NCBI GenBank assembly: GCA_963513935.1 | Contig: OY740772.1 | Span: 107,481,797 to 107,545,796 of the forward strand | Origin: Aphrophora alni | Taxonomy: Eukaryota > Arthropoda > Insecta > Hemiptera > Aphrophoridae | Reading direction: 5' to 3' | Length of the DNA: 64,000 bases | Shown: positions 1 to 10,944 of the stretch, piece after piece | Layout: each line of letters begins with the position of its first letter | How positions within the stretch are numbered: position 1 is the first letter of the stretch | The notes under the pieces: model-generated | Databases searched by the model: none | Told to the model about the DNA's origin: nothing | What the model saw: the letters and a program-made list of their open reading frames with translations, nothing else | Position numbers and translations under genes: made by a program

Positions 1-282
1 TAACTGGAATTTCAGTATCATTACAATAGGTAAGGGAGTAAAAATAATAAATTTGATCCTTTTAAATTGAACACCTGATTCCGCAATGTGCTTTCTGGAC
101 AGGATGAGACAACTAGGTTTCACTGCAATCTTCGAAATGTATGTGTCAAATTGTTTTGTTTTTTGTCAGATCCAAAGCTGAGAAATTTTAATCTGGTATC
201 AGCGAAACAAAAACCGTCACAATTAATTGATAAAACCACTAAAATTTGTCCTAATATTAATATTTCCTTTTAATATTTGCAG

Positions 283-503
283 GTTTACAGAAAGTCGATG
301 GTCTCACAGGAGCCTTTGTTATAAGACAGCCAAAGGAAGAAGACCCCAATAAAGATGAATATGATTTTGACCTACCATCTCATGTTATAGTTATTAATGA
401 TTGGTATCATATGACTGCTGATAGTCTTTTCCCAGGCTTGCGTTATAATGACACTGAACAAATGCCTGTATCTTATTTGATCAATGGTAGAGGTGTATTT
501 TTT
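283..503 (+). CDS. Multicopper oxidase exon (first in window)
   Basis: The exon follows a TTTGCAG acceptor and ends before GTGAGT. It completes a split Gly codon, then reads 73 codons containing GLQKVDGLTGAFVIRQ, the usual sequence just after the first domain's trinuclear His motif, then an INDWYHM segment. It ends in phase 0. The preceding exon is not in the window. Confidence 0.9.
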
Positions 504-3500
504 GTGAGTATTTGTTTTCAATTCTTCCGTCTATACATATTACCAGTAAAAACTGATATTTTCATTAACACTTGACACAATAAATGTCCAGTTTTTTTTT
601 TTTTTTAAATTGGAATCACTAATCTTAATAACAGTCTAGATAGTAATCAATATTCACAGATTTAGTTTAAAATAAATCTCACTGAAAATGTAAGATAACT
701 CATAATTTAAAATAAAATTTAAAACATTTTTTTTTATGTTCTCTCCATTTTTAAAAGTTTTCTATAACATTTTATCAATTAAATTAACACCATAACCGTT
801 ATTACTAGCTATTTAAAACAATTTAATTAATTATAATAATCAGTAATTGGCATGGAAATATTAACAAGACGATGCAACATACTATGGGAAGAGACTGGTT
901 TATCGTTTATGAGGTGTTGTGAATAATATTTATCTGTTCATTGGTTTTCTAAAAATGCTAAAAAAATTTTAGTATTTACAATTTTAATGTTAAAGTCTAA
1001 ATAACTAATAAGACTTTGTTGACTTTCACACATGGTAAATTGTACCACCATATTAATTGAATTTAAATATCTAAATAACATTTGAATTTGCAGTCCGAAC
1101 CTTCAAACAAGTATAAAACATCGTCTACATATGTGTACCAATAAATGTTTTAACATTTAAATTGACTTTTACCGTGAAAAGTTGGTTTTCAAAATCACCT
1201 AAAAATATATATACCAACAATGGAGATAGGGGTGACCCATAGCCAATCGCTCTATTTGTTTTAAAAAAATGTATTCTGAAATTAGTAATAATTTTGTTTC
1301 AAACAAATTTCAATAACATCCATTCATTCAATATTGGTACTTTAAGGTTTCACTTTAAACTTATGTAATCAAATTCAAAACTTTCAAGACATTCAATAAC
1401 TTTAATACTAGTAAATAAGCTTCAAAGGAATAGTCTACCATCAAAGGAAACCATTTTTGCTCATCATTAATTTTATTAACCAACACTGAAGCATTTTTTA
1501 TTCCAAATTTTGTTTGGGGGATTGAAGGAGATTGAACAAAGTAAACATCTTGTCATGTGGGAATATAAGGTTTGTGCAGTTTTATAAGGCCATATAATCT
1601 GGGTCCAACAGGATTCATTACCGGTAAGGTGTATTTTTGGGAAGGATTAAAAGCGCAATTCATTTAACTATTCTAGACTTAGCGATTTCACAATTATTTT
1701 TATGGGTCACTTTTTAACTATTGCAATGAAGAAGTAATTACAATTTCTGAACTTTGTGTAATTTTCAAAAGGTAAAATCACAATCGAACTTCCTTCTTCA
1801 GCTTTTATTAAAACTAAGTTATTGTCTAATATTTGTTTTCTTCTATGTCGTTAATAACATTGATTTCCTTATTATAGAATAATGATTTATTGCTAGATAC
1901 AAAATCTTCTTTATGCTAGAATTAATCTAGTTAGATGTAGTATCTTTTTCAGGGCTAATTCTAAATCTATCGCAAAATTTGATGCTTTTAGTCTCGATGA
2001 GGAGAGTTCTTTAAACTTTTTAATAGTAGATTCATTTCACAATTAATTGTATTGTAGGCCTAATTGTATTGAGTTGTGCATTAAAAAAGTCACCGTTCTA
2101 TTGTAAATTATTGATTATATTTGCTATTAAATTTAATATAGTTCAGTGTAGATTGTTGGTCCTGTATTCAATTTATCCTGTTGATTTTTTTATCTGTTAT
2201 GTATAAACTCACTAATATAGTCACATAATTCTCTGTCCAGTGTATGAAATAAAAGAAGAAACCTGTAACTAATTCACTATGGATCACTTTTAAATCTTCA
2301 CTCACTTTGTTCCTTACACTAAACCACTTTTTTTATTTTAAATTTAATCCATACTTTTTAGCCACTTTTCCAGTAATTTTCTACCTTTCTTTTAATATAA
2401 TGTACTCGATCTTTCTTTAAACACTCACGATTGTATCATAAATGTTGTGTAGCCATAGTTTTTTTCTTCCTTATCTTTTTAAGTAATACAATCAAACAAG
2501 CTGTACTCGCTCCTGAATTTCATGTTAATGTTTAGTATATGAAAGTTTATTTTTATTAAAGTTTTATATTATTAATTAAGGTTTAATGTATATTTCTTTG
2601 TTTGTTTGTTTTTTAAGTTAGTATATAGTTTTAGCTGTGATAATATGTCCAATATTGGAACTCATTAAATTACTTTTTTCTTTCTTCTTTTCAAAACATG
2701 GTAACCTTTAAACTGGTACTATTGGTCAACGAGGTATCTAATTGTTTTCCTTCCACATAAAGGTTTTTCTTCTTTTTTTTTAAACTAAGACAAATGAATG
2801 ATTGTTAATATATTATTAGAAACATGAATCATTGCTACTTTCCAAAATAAATTAACATCTTCGGTAATAAGCTTTGTCTAAAGAGGACTTAAATACCTAG
2901 ATAAAATGTTCCATTATTTGCTATAGCTGGTAACGTTTTTTTTCCAACAGGAAGGAGATACAAGAACCTCTAACGTACCGGTTTCAATATTCCACGTTAC
3001 TGAAGGCTCCCGTTATGTGTTCCGAATTATTGCTGCCACTTGCTTCGAGTGCCAATATGAATTTACTATTGGCAGTCATGAAATGGTTATTATTGGTACA
3101 GACAAGAATCCAGCTCAACCACGGACTGTCAATGCGCTAATAATGTCTCCAGGTATTTTATATTATATCATTAATGTAACTATGGGAGGATTTAAAACAG
3201 TAATTTAAATTCGCGAGCATTTAAAATAAATTAAGTGATAAAATATTCTGTGACTTATTGAACATTTAACAGAGTAATTATTTGTACTGATGTTTTAATG
3301 GTTGAGTATTACAACATATCCTAACTGTAAAATATTATAACTAGAATGGAGTAATTTTAAAATAACAGACACAAAACTTGTAGTAAATTTTAAATCTCTA
3401 TATATTGTAAGATCATTGTCTTTTTGAGAACAAAATTTATCGTCAAAATGTATTATGACTCCAAAATCAAATTCAAGTACTTTTTATTTCTTAAAAATTA

Positions 3501-6500
3501 GGTATATTTAATAAAATACATATTAACTTTTTTTCAAAATTAGTCTCCACTAGACTCCGCATCCGTTAGTGGACACTAGTGATGTGTGAGTTCGAATTAA
3601 AATACTCGGTGAATCCGAATATCAAAATCCTCGGTGAATCCGAGTATCAAAATCCTCGGAGCAATCTGAATATTAAAATCCTCGGTTTCGTATTAAAATA
3701 TTCGGACGAAATCCTCGTAACTAGGAACGAGGAAGAGGTAATGTGCGAGTATGAATTCGAAATAAAATCCTCGGACAACGATATTCGTTAGTGTTGTGTC
3801 AATTCCAAACAAAATGTTCGGTGTTTCTACTTTGGTTATATTAGTTTCTAAGCTGATTTTTCACTACACATTAATTAAACATTACGATTTTGAGTTTAAA
3901 TGATTTAGATTGGGTAACAAGTTCAATTAAAAATAATAATATTAATTTATTTCCACATTAACAAAAAGTAAATAAAATTATTATTTAATTGTTATTATTT
4001 ATATTTAAATAAATATTAATAGGTTACCATCTTACAAAAAATATAGTAAATTAACTTATTTTAAATGAAAACTAAATTATTAATGTTGGTAATAATTGTA
4101 CTAATGTTAAATTACTCAATTTGTGTCGAGGCAGGATAACATTTAATTACGTATTACAAGTGTCAATCACATATTGTTTAAAAAAATAAATACTTGGTGG
4201 ATCAGTCTAACAGATAGAACGCAAAAGTGTAGGTTTATCTAAAACGATCTGATTGGTAAAGCTGAGTTCGAATCCGATGTGCAAAATCATTCTGCGCAAA
4301 TAATCGATTTCGAAATAATAATACGAGTATTGAAATCATTTGAAACCGAGTAATGCGAGTATCCATTTCACCCAAGTATCAACAACGCTAGTGGACACGA
4401 GTGTAGCCACATATTTTTATTTATTTGTGTTTTTTTTTTTTTTTAACAATAAAATATAAACGAAAACATTAATATATAAAAATTAACTTTACAAGTTATT
4501 TAAAAGAACATAATTACAGAAAACAAAAGTTATATACACATACATACAAACAGAAAATGACTAGATTAACATCCATCCGACATTGATGTCAAGAAAGTAC
4601 TGTACTACTACCTTCAGACAACCTTTGAAACCACTTTTGTTATCCACTGGATAAGGTACCTTGACCTACCAATACCATTTAATATTTCTTATTACCCCAA
4701 AAAAACCAATTTTGGAGTATTGCATTTAGACAATCTTCTTGTTTTACATTGTTTATTGGGGTTAAGTAAATACCATAATAACGACCATCAGTTTGTTTTT
4801 CCCGGTGTTGACAAAACTCTATGATAAACTTATATTAAAATTTAAAATACCTTCTATTATTTTAGTAACTTAACTTTTCTTCAGGTGAAAGATACAGTGT
4901 TGTTGTGAATGCAAACCAGGATGTTGGCTCATATTGGATTCATGTAAGGACTGTCGGTTATTGTGAACATACTGAAGCTAGACAAGTAGCTATCCTGCAT
5001 TATAGAGGTGGTTCAAATCAACCAGTGGCTCAAGCTCCAAGTGTTAATGAATCTGCTAATACTGATACTTTATGGGTAATTATGTGTTTTATTTCTGTAC
5101 TGCTAACCCAGATTTTTTTGTCTTTTCTTCGAATGTCAAATTATAATTGTAGTACTTATATTTTTGACATTGATTTAAGATGAATTTTTCAGTTTTTATT
5201 TTATAATTTAATTTAATATTTTCTATTTTCTAGATTTAGTAGATAAATGACTGTTCTAGAAAACTGTTTTATTTTGTATCATTTGTCTATCTTTTTTCCT
5301 TATCATATATTATATTTTTGTTTTTCCTTTATTATAATTTTTATTACTTTTTTAATTATTTTTTACATTTTTATCCATTTTGTTTTTATTTTGCATTTAT
5401 TAATATATTTTAATTTATATTAACATTATTTTGGTATTTTAGTTTCATTTAATGTTTGTATTTATGAATGGGGTTAAGTGGTAAAAAGGACCTGATTGTC
5501 CTAACTTCGCCCCTTCTAATAAAGACTTTTTCCTATTTATTTCTCTCTCGGGGTTAAATGAAAGAAAGGTCCTGATGGCTCTAAGTATGCTCTAAAATAA
5601 TAACCTCTAGCTATGTTTTTTCTACGTCCCACCCTCCTCATAGCAAAACAATTATCAATAATTTAATATAACAAACTAAACACATATTTACCATATAATT
5701 TTCATACCACTAATTAAACAATACGAAAATGTTTTATCTTCAGTTCAAGTAATTGGTGTATTTTATTTCAAATGCTAAACATGCAGCAAGATTTACAGTG
5801 TGACCATTATAATAAAATACTTGACTTCCAATAAAAACAACAAGTATTATGCTTAACAATTTATTTGTACAATTTGCTAACATAAAATAATATTTACTAA
5901 ATGCTTTTATTAGGAAGTAGCACCTGTAAATTCCAGGTGTGAAGATGAAGAAGATGGGTTTTGTGTTGTTGACCTCCGCAGTACAGAGAGAGCCCCTGAC
6001 CGACTCTTGGAAGCACAACCTGATGTCACAATTCACTGGGGATTTGGATTTCACTTTTTCACTGATGAGGAGCTATATGACAATTCTGAATACCATACAT
6101 TCTTACGTAAGGCATTCACACAAAACTACTTAAATAAAATCTGTGTAAGGGCTGAGAAAATATAACGATGAAGGCTATTAATCTTGTAATATATTACATT
6201 AATCTTGTTTCAGAATCACCGGATCCAGTTGTTGGGTCTACAATAAACGGTATAGTAAATTCTTTCCCTCCATCACCTCTTCTCACTCAGTACGATGATA
6301 TTCCACAATATTTAATCTGTGATCCTGCAGAAACACCAATGGAAACATGGACTGAACATAGAGAATGCAGTCATATTATGCAAGTACCCATGGATTCTGT
6401 AGTTGAAATCATTATTTTTGATCTTGGTAAGAACTATTGTTTAATTACTTCGGTAAAATAGATATTGAACCATTTTTGTAGTCTTCCCAAATAGGATATT

Positions 6501-9500
6501 CAAAATATTTAAATTATGGTTTTGTTCGTGATTGAAATCATTGAAACATAAATTGTGTGTCTTTAAAACTTTTATTTTATATATTGAATACATCTAAGTG
6601 TTATTAAAAAGTAATATGTGTACGCTGCAAAATTATATCACACATATAATGAAGTTTTTATGATATTTCTAAGAGAAGAAACTTTATGGACTTTCATATT
6701 TATTTGCATGAATTTTAGACATAATTTTAGACATTTTGAAACAGTAGTAATATTTTATGTTTCCTCAAATACAATAATCTCAAAAAACACTTAAAATGTA
6801 TGTTTATTTTATTTAATTTTTTAAATCCTATTTAAGTTCCCCATTCAAAGTTTTGTATGTGTCTCTTGTCGTTTTAGAGATCCTAACGGTGGCCATCTTG
6901 AGCTAATCACTCTGTGTACCAATTAAGCTAATGAGAACTTAAAATTACCATAATATACAGGGAGGACTGGGGAACTGAGCTCAAACCTTCAAGATTCGAA
7001 AGTCCAATCTGCAGTGCAGTATTAAACCCCTTTTTGTGATCCAAGGATGGATCATACCATTGTTGACAATGGACAATGATTTCAACAAAATTAAAATGTT
7101 CTCCCTCTATCATATAAATTTTTAACAAACTACCATGTTTTATAACTTTGATTTTTGTTTTTATTTTCAGCTGATTACGATGAGTATGGTCTGTCACATG
7201 CAATTCATTTACATGGATATGATTTTTACATTATTGAACAGGGAGCCTATCCTGAGGGAATGGCTTATAACCAGTCTTTGAGTTGGCTTCAGGAGAAACT
7301 AGCAGAAAGGACAGCTGATGATATACCAGAATATCCGGTAATGAAAGATACCTTTGCGCTTACATCTGGAGGATACACTATTGTTAGGATACTTACTGAT
7401 AATCCTGGTAAACAATATTCAATTATTATTCCTTTTAAAACCAACTTTGTTTGAAGCTAGTGGGGTTAAACTATTATTTTTAATGCAATCAAGCGGAATA
7501 AATATACACTGTGTGTAAAAAGTCTGAAAACTGTTGATTATTAGACAAATGGGTGCAGGTATCAAAAATTAACTAATGGGAATCAGTACAGATGCAAAAA
7601 TTCTACTCTTTTAAGCACTCGTAATTTTCCACTGCCATCTTGCTTTCCGCCATCATGAATTTAACTTTTTTTTAATTCAATGGGAATGGGGTACACATCA
7701 TTTTAATGTGGAATTTCAAGAAGAAATCAATGGTGAAGTCAGGTTTTTGATAAACCTATTCACTCAGGATTCACCAGCCACTATCAAAACACTTCAATTA
7801 AAAGTGTAGGCATGAAACTGTTATTACATTAATTAGGCAAATAAGTGAATGTATTAAAGAAGGGTGTGAAGTAAACTTACAAACAACTTTATTAGTTTTT
7901 AATAAAGTTTATTTTAAAAATTAAATAGCCGCAATTTAAATGAGTACAGTAAATCGATTCATTATTTTTGTTAAGTTAGGCCTAAGTATCATACAAGATT
8001 TCAACACCATATCAGGTAATTAAAATTTGCAAATAGCAACATATTTTTCATTATAAAGTACATAACATGTTATTAATTAATCCATTAAGATATTAATAAA
8101 CTAATAAAGTTGTTTGTAAATTTACTTTACCATTCTTAAATCCATTCAGCTATTTGTCTAATTAATGGAATAACAGTTTGATACCAACACTTTTAATTGA
8201 AGTGTTTTGATAATGGCTGATGAATTGTGAGTGAATCTGTTTATCAAAAACTGGCTTCACCATTGATTTCCTCTTGAAATTCCACATTAAAATGATGTGT
8301 CATAGTACCCCATTCCCATTAAATTTTTTAAAGTTAAATTCAATATTGCTACGGAAAATTACGAGTGCTTTTAATAGAATTTTTGCATCTGTACTAATTC
8401 CCATCAGTTAATTTTTTATACTTGTAGCCATTTGTCTAATAATCAACAACTGGTTCCAGACTTTTTACACACACTGCATATTGAATGAGAATCCATGTAA
8501 ATAGAATAGAGTGAAAAATGGTATGCATTGGTATTATTTTATTTATTTATTTTATTTGTACATTATACAAAACATAGTAGAACACATAACTAAAACAAAA
8601 TAAAAGATAAACACTGCTTCAAAATACACCTCAGAAAACTAATTATGTAAAAAAAGAAAATATTTATTATAAATTAAATCAGATGTTAAAAAAACAAAAC
8701 ATAATCTAGTATATATATATAGAAAAGTAGGAAGTAGGTATCTCATTAAGGCCTTTTTGAGGCTACTCTCCTCTCTTTTCTCCCCTTATGTACTAAAAGC
8801 ATGGTCAAAAACGGGATATTGAAATTAATGTTGCATACCATGCCTAAGCTTCATTATGTTTGGATTGCATGATTTTTGTTTATTTCAATTCCATATATAG
8901 CAGGTGTTTTAAAAGTATTAATACTCCAAAATATTTTCTTTGTGAAATTACATACAACAATGGAACTCTAGATATGTGATCTTACTATGTTCACAACACT
9001 CTGATACATTTAACTGTCACATATTATTACTGGGGAACATCCTGAAGAGGAAGTCGTGGAAATCTTCAATGTAAGCATAGGTCGAGTAGTACCTCAGTTT
9101 AAAGGTCTTTGTTAGTAGAAAACATTGCCGCAAACCCGACCTCAAAAAGACAATTCAATCAGAAATGACAGCTCTCCAAAGTTTGGCTAACACATGAGAA
9201 CTGCCCAATGCCTTACATTTAAATACAAGAAAATGGAATGAAAACCTTAGCATTTGATTCATTGCTTTGTTGAATGAACTAATGCAGAAAACAAAGGGTT
9301 CTACCTTAGTCAGAATGGTAAAGCAAAGAGTAAGCAGTAGAAATAACATTTAATCAATAGTTCGTTTACAAAGTTATCTAGCATGATGAATTTGAAAAGT
9401 TATGGATATTGCATAATGAGTCTTTATCATCCACCTAGGGTTTTCTTGAGACCAAAAACGTGAATTGTGTCTGTTTAGTGTACCATTAAGAAGAAAACTT

Positions 9501-10944
9501 GCCTCATTACTAAACAGAACCAGTGTTGGAAAGTTTGCATATTGAAGACATTTTTGTTCATTATAATTTCAAAGTATTGGAGCCTCCGATCTGAATCGTC
9601 TTCATTTATTTCTCGGTTTAGTTGGATCTTAAGTAGATAATATTTGTTTTCGCTCAATACTTTATTGATTGAATCTTTACTACTATTTCCTACATACTGT
9701 TCTGCTTTTCTTAAAGAACATTGAAGATTTTTAACAAAAAACTGATGTGTTTCAATGGACTGTTTTTATTTGTTGCTGATTGCGGTCGTTCAGATAATTC
9801 ATGTTCTTTTACAGAACCAGTTTCTTGAAAACTTCTTATCTTATATCCAACTGGTACTTTGTTAATAAGGGGCCTATTTAGGTGAGTATCATTAAACAAG
9901 TGGCTTATCTTATGAACAAATTCTGTCTCCATATCTCCTCATCATTGAATTGTTATTCGCCCCGTCTCAGTAAGTGATACTGCCATTGCATGGAAGAACT
10001 TATTATCTTGAATACTTCAAGAAAATGGCAATAACTCCGTTTTAATAACATACAACCAAACATGCGCTATCAAACAAGCTTGACTTTCTACTTTGGCAAA
10101 ATAAGACTAAACACAAAGATCATTGAAAAACCCCAACTATTTCTTTTATCTGATCAACCATTACCCTTAGGACACTTGTCTCTACTAAACCATTATTTGC
10201 CTGCCTTGTTAGTTACACTGAAGTTAAACAAACTTTGGGGAGCAGCCATTTCTGATTGAATTGTCCTTTTGAGGTCGGGTATGTGGCAATGTTTTCTACT
10301 AACAAATACCTTTAAAATGGGGTACTACTCGATCTATGCTTATGTTGAAGATTCACACATTCCTCTGCAGGATGTTTTCCCAGTAGCGAAATGTGACAGT
10401 TAAATATATCAAAGTTTTGTGAACCATAGTAAGGCCATACATCTATAGTTGCATTGTTGTATGCATTTTTGCAATGTATATATCTTGGAGTATTAATACT
10501 TTTATAAAATAACATTTTTCCCAATATTTTTCAAACCGCAATAAGCTAATTCACTACTAGTTTACTATGAAGAAATTTCATGAGGATTCAAGAAAATAAA
10601 AGTATCTGTTTTAAACTATATATATATATATATATATATAGACTAAATACATAATATTTAACAATAAGTTTCACATAAATTAATCAGATGAAATTTTAAA
10701 TTTTCTCTCAGGAAAATGTATTAATTAATTAAATGTATTAACCTTTCTCTGCTTTATGATCAAACTTTAAACTACAACTGTTACCGAATTTTTAGGGTTT
10801 TGGTTTTTCCATTGCCATTTTGCCTACCATTTGGACTCGGGCATGAGTGGAGTACTACAAGTGGGTGAACGGTCAGATTTTCCCACGCCTCCAGCTAATC
10901 TACCCAAGTGTGGAGACTATCTACCTCTACTGGAAGACGAATAA
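283..10944 (+). CDS. Multicopper oxidase (laccase-like) gene, 3' part, seven exons
   Basis: Join of 283-503, 2951-3152, 4885-5075, 5914-6106, 6214-6426, 7171-7407 and 10796-10944. The phases chain without a break to a TAA stop, giving about 467 residues of the middle and C-terminal cupredoxin domains. The family oxidises phenols or metals with one type 1 copper and a trinuclear cluster, usually outside the cell. Visible ligand motifs are HAIHLHG (exon 6) and HCHFAYH followed by GM five residues after the last His (exon 7), so the C-terminal copper sites look intact and a metal-free oxidase-related protein is unlikely. The N-terminal cupredoxin domain with the first two His pairs and the signal peptide must lie left of base 1. 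Sequence between motifs is unlike what I recall of laccase 2, so I give no symbol. Introns hold many transposons but every exon reads open. Confidence 0.93.
504..859. other. Intronic AT-rich DNA, nothing recognised
   Basis: Intron sequence between the first visible oxidase exon and the Penelope-like relic. It has T-runs and short AT repeats only. Confidence 0.5.
860..2100 (-). pseudogene. Penelope-like reverse transcriptase relic in oxidase intron
   Basis: Read on the minus strand, broken frames give in order GPRLYGLIKLHKPYIP, then QIERLAMG next to SPLSPLL, then YVDDVLYLFEGSD with the catalytic YVDD box, then LISYLDFNI. This order and wording match Penelope-like element reverse transcriptases, which use 'PR-x-YGLPKIHK' and 'GSPLSP'. 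Frameshifts and stops separate the blocks, so it is dead. Limits are approximate. No GIY-YIG endonuclease or terminal repeat was recognised beside it. Confidence 0.75.
2101..2950. other. Intronic AT-rich DNA, nothing recognised
   Basis: Remainder of the 2.4-kb intron ending at the acceptor 2941-2950. The left part may hold more of the Penelope-like relic but no clear motif was found. Confidence 0.45.
2951..3152 (+). CDS. Multicopper oxidase exon
   Basis: The acceptor is TTTCCAACAG and the donor is G|GTATTT. It reads 67 codons plus one base with the second-domain motif YVFRIIAATC and ends MSPG, the classic position before ERY. The frame continues exactly into the next exon. Confidence 0.92.
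3577..4390. mobile_element. Non-autonomous hAT-type element (MITE), 814 bp
   Basis: The element starts TAGTGATGTG and ends AACAACGCTA, whose reverse complement starts TAGCGTTGTT, giving short imperfect terminal inverted repeats. It is flanked by identical 8-bp duplications GTGGACAC (3569-3576 and 4391-4398), the length typical of hAT transposition. No transposase frame is present. Subterminal regions carry repeats of a CTCGGTGAATCCGAGTAT-like unit on the left and related GCGAGTAT and ACGAGTATT units on the right. It lies in an oxidase intron. Confidence 0.85.
3605..3775. repeat. Short degenerate tandem repeat inside the hAT-type MITE
   Basis: About five diverged copies of a unit near 25 bp containing AAATCCTCGG and GAATCCGAGTAT. 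Such subterminal repeats in hAT elements often bind transposase; that role here is inferred. Confidence 0.65.
4399..4884. other. Intron remainder
   Basis: A T-run (4430-4444) and AT-rich sequence up to the acceptor at 4881-4884. Nothing else recognised. Confidence 0.45.
4885..5075 (+). CDS. Multicopper oxidase exon
   Basis: The acceptor is TTTCTTCAG and the donor GTAATT. It reads ERYSVVVNANQDVGSYWIH and later a segment ending QVAILHYRG, typical of the end of the middle cupredoxin domain. It starts in phase 1 and ends in phase 0. Confidence 0.92.
5076..5913. other. Intron with a duplicated GGGGTTAA motif
   Basis: T-rich DNA contains two direct copies, near 5468 and 5554, of a segment with GGGGTTAA and GGTCCTGATGG or its variant GGACCTGATTG, each followed by a TAATAAAGA or similar tail. 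This resembles a retroelement 3' end, which I cannot name. Minus-strand reading frame 5740-6054 overlaps the exon and looks like a shadow. Confidence 0.4.
5914..6106 (+). CDS. Multicopper oxidase exon
   Basis: The acceptor is TTTTATTAG and the donor C|GTAAGG. It encodes the linker into the third domain, with Cys residues in SRCEDEEDGFC and the hydrophobic WGFGFHFF strand found in insect laccases. It ends with one base of a Gln codon. Confidence 0.88.
6214..6426 (+). CDS. Multicopper oxidase exon
   Basis: The acceptor is TTGTTTCAG and the donor G|GTAAGA. It contains SPLLTQYDDIPQ, matching the insect laccase SQYDDI motif, followed by a Cys pair and VVEIIIFDL. The 107-bp intron before it is the shortest in the gene. 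Confidence 0.92.
6427..7170. other. Intron, nothing recognised
   Basis: AT-rich intron between oxidase exons. No repeat structure or coding motif was seen. Confidence 0.45.
7171..7407 (+). CDS. Multicopper oxidase exon with HxxHLHG copper motif
   Basis: The acceptor is TATTTTCAG and the donor G|GTAAAC. It carries HAIHLHGYDFYI, the copper-binding motif of the third domain, and KDTFALTSGGYTIVR, the strand before the final copper site. The intron after it is 3.4 kb and contains two large inverted-repeat elements. Confidence 0.95.
7506..8481. mobile_element. Large foldback element with CAGTGTGTGTAAAAAG ends
   Basis: Both ends carry inverted copies of a GTGTGTAAAAAGTCTG sequence and the arms pair over most of about 970 bp (for example AACACTTCAATT near 7790 against its complement near 8190, and ACAAACAACTTTATTAG near 7880 against 8100). 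Ends begin close to a TA, and the CAGTGTG start recalls Tc1/mariner relatives. No transposase frame is present. It lies in the last oxidase intron. Confidence 0.75.
8530..8780. repeat. Possible LINE 3' remnant
   Basis: A TTATTTATTTATTTT stretch followed by a tail-like ACATTATACAAAACA region resembles minus-strand LINE 3' ends seen elsewhere in the window (near 11950 and 44610). No coding part is recognised, so the call is weak. Confidence 0.3.
8905..10512 (-). mobile_element. Decayed mariner-like transposon with long terminal inverted repeats
   Basis: The arms 8905-9190 and 10230-10512 are imperfect inverted copies, starting with AAAAGTATTAATACTCCAA. The centre, read on the minus strand, retains fragments of a DUF4817/DDE-type transposase: FQETGSVKEHELSERPQS (near 9800-9830) and KIQLNREINEDDSDRR (near 9575-9630), followed by a decayed block where a catalytic Asp motif would be expected. 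Frames are broken and much is missing. Family assignment rests on recalled motifs. Confidence 0.72.
10616..10640. repeat. (TA)n microsatellite
   Basis: About 12 TA units in the last oxidase intron. Confidence 0.9.
10796..10944 (+). CDS. Multicopper oxidase terminal exon with HCH motif
   Basis: The acceptor is GAATTTTTAG. It completes a split Gly codon and reads FWFFHCHFAYHLDSGM, holding the type 1 Cys, the flanking type 3 His residues, the type 1 His and the axial Met. It ends PLLEDE and TAA at 10942-10944. All predicted ligands are present. Confidence 0.94.

Noticed and set aside
3579..3791. 70-codon frame with repeated SEYQNPRS-like peptide
   Set aside because: Product of the CTCGG subterminal repeats in the hAT-type MITE.
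5740..6054. 104-codon minus-strand frame
   Set aside because: It overlaps an oxidase exon that has clear homology and splice sites on the plus strand.
283..10944. Copper-free oxidase-related protein (MCORP) instead of an enzyme
   Set aside because: The third-domain copper ligands HxxHxH, HCHxxxH and Met are all present.
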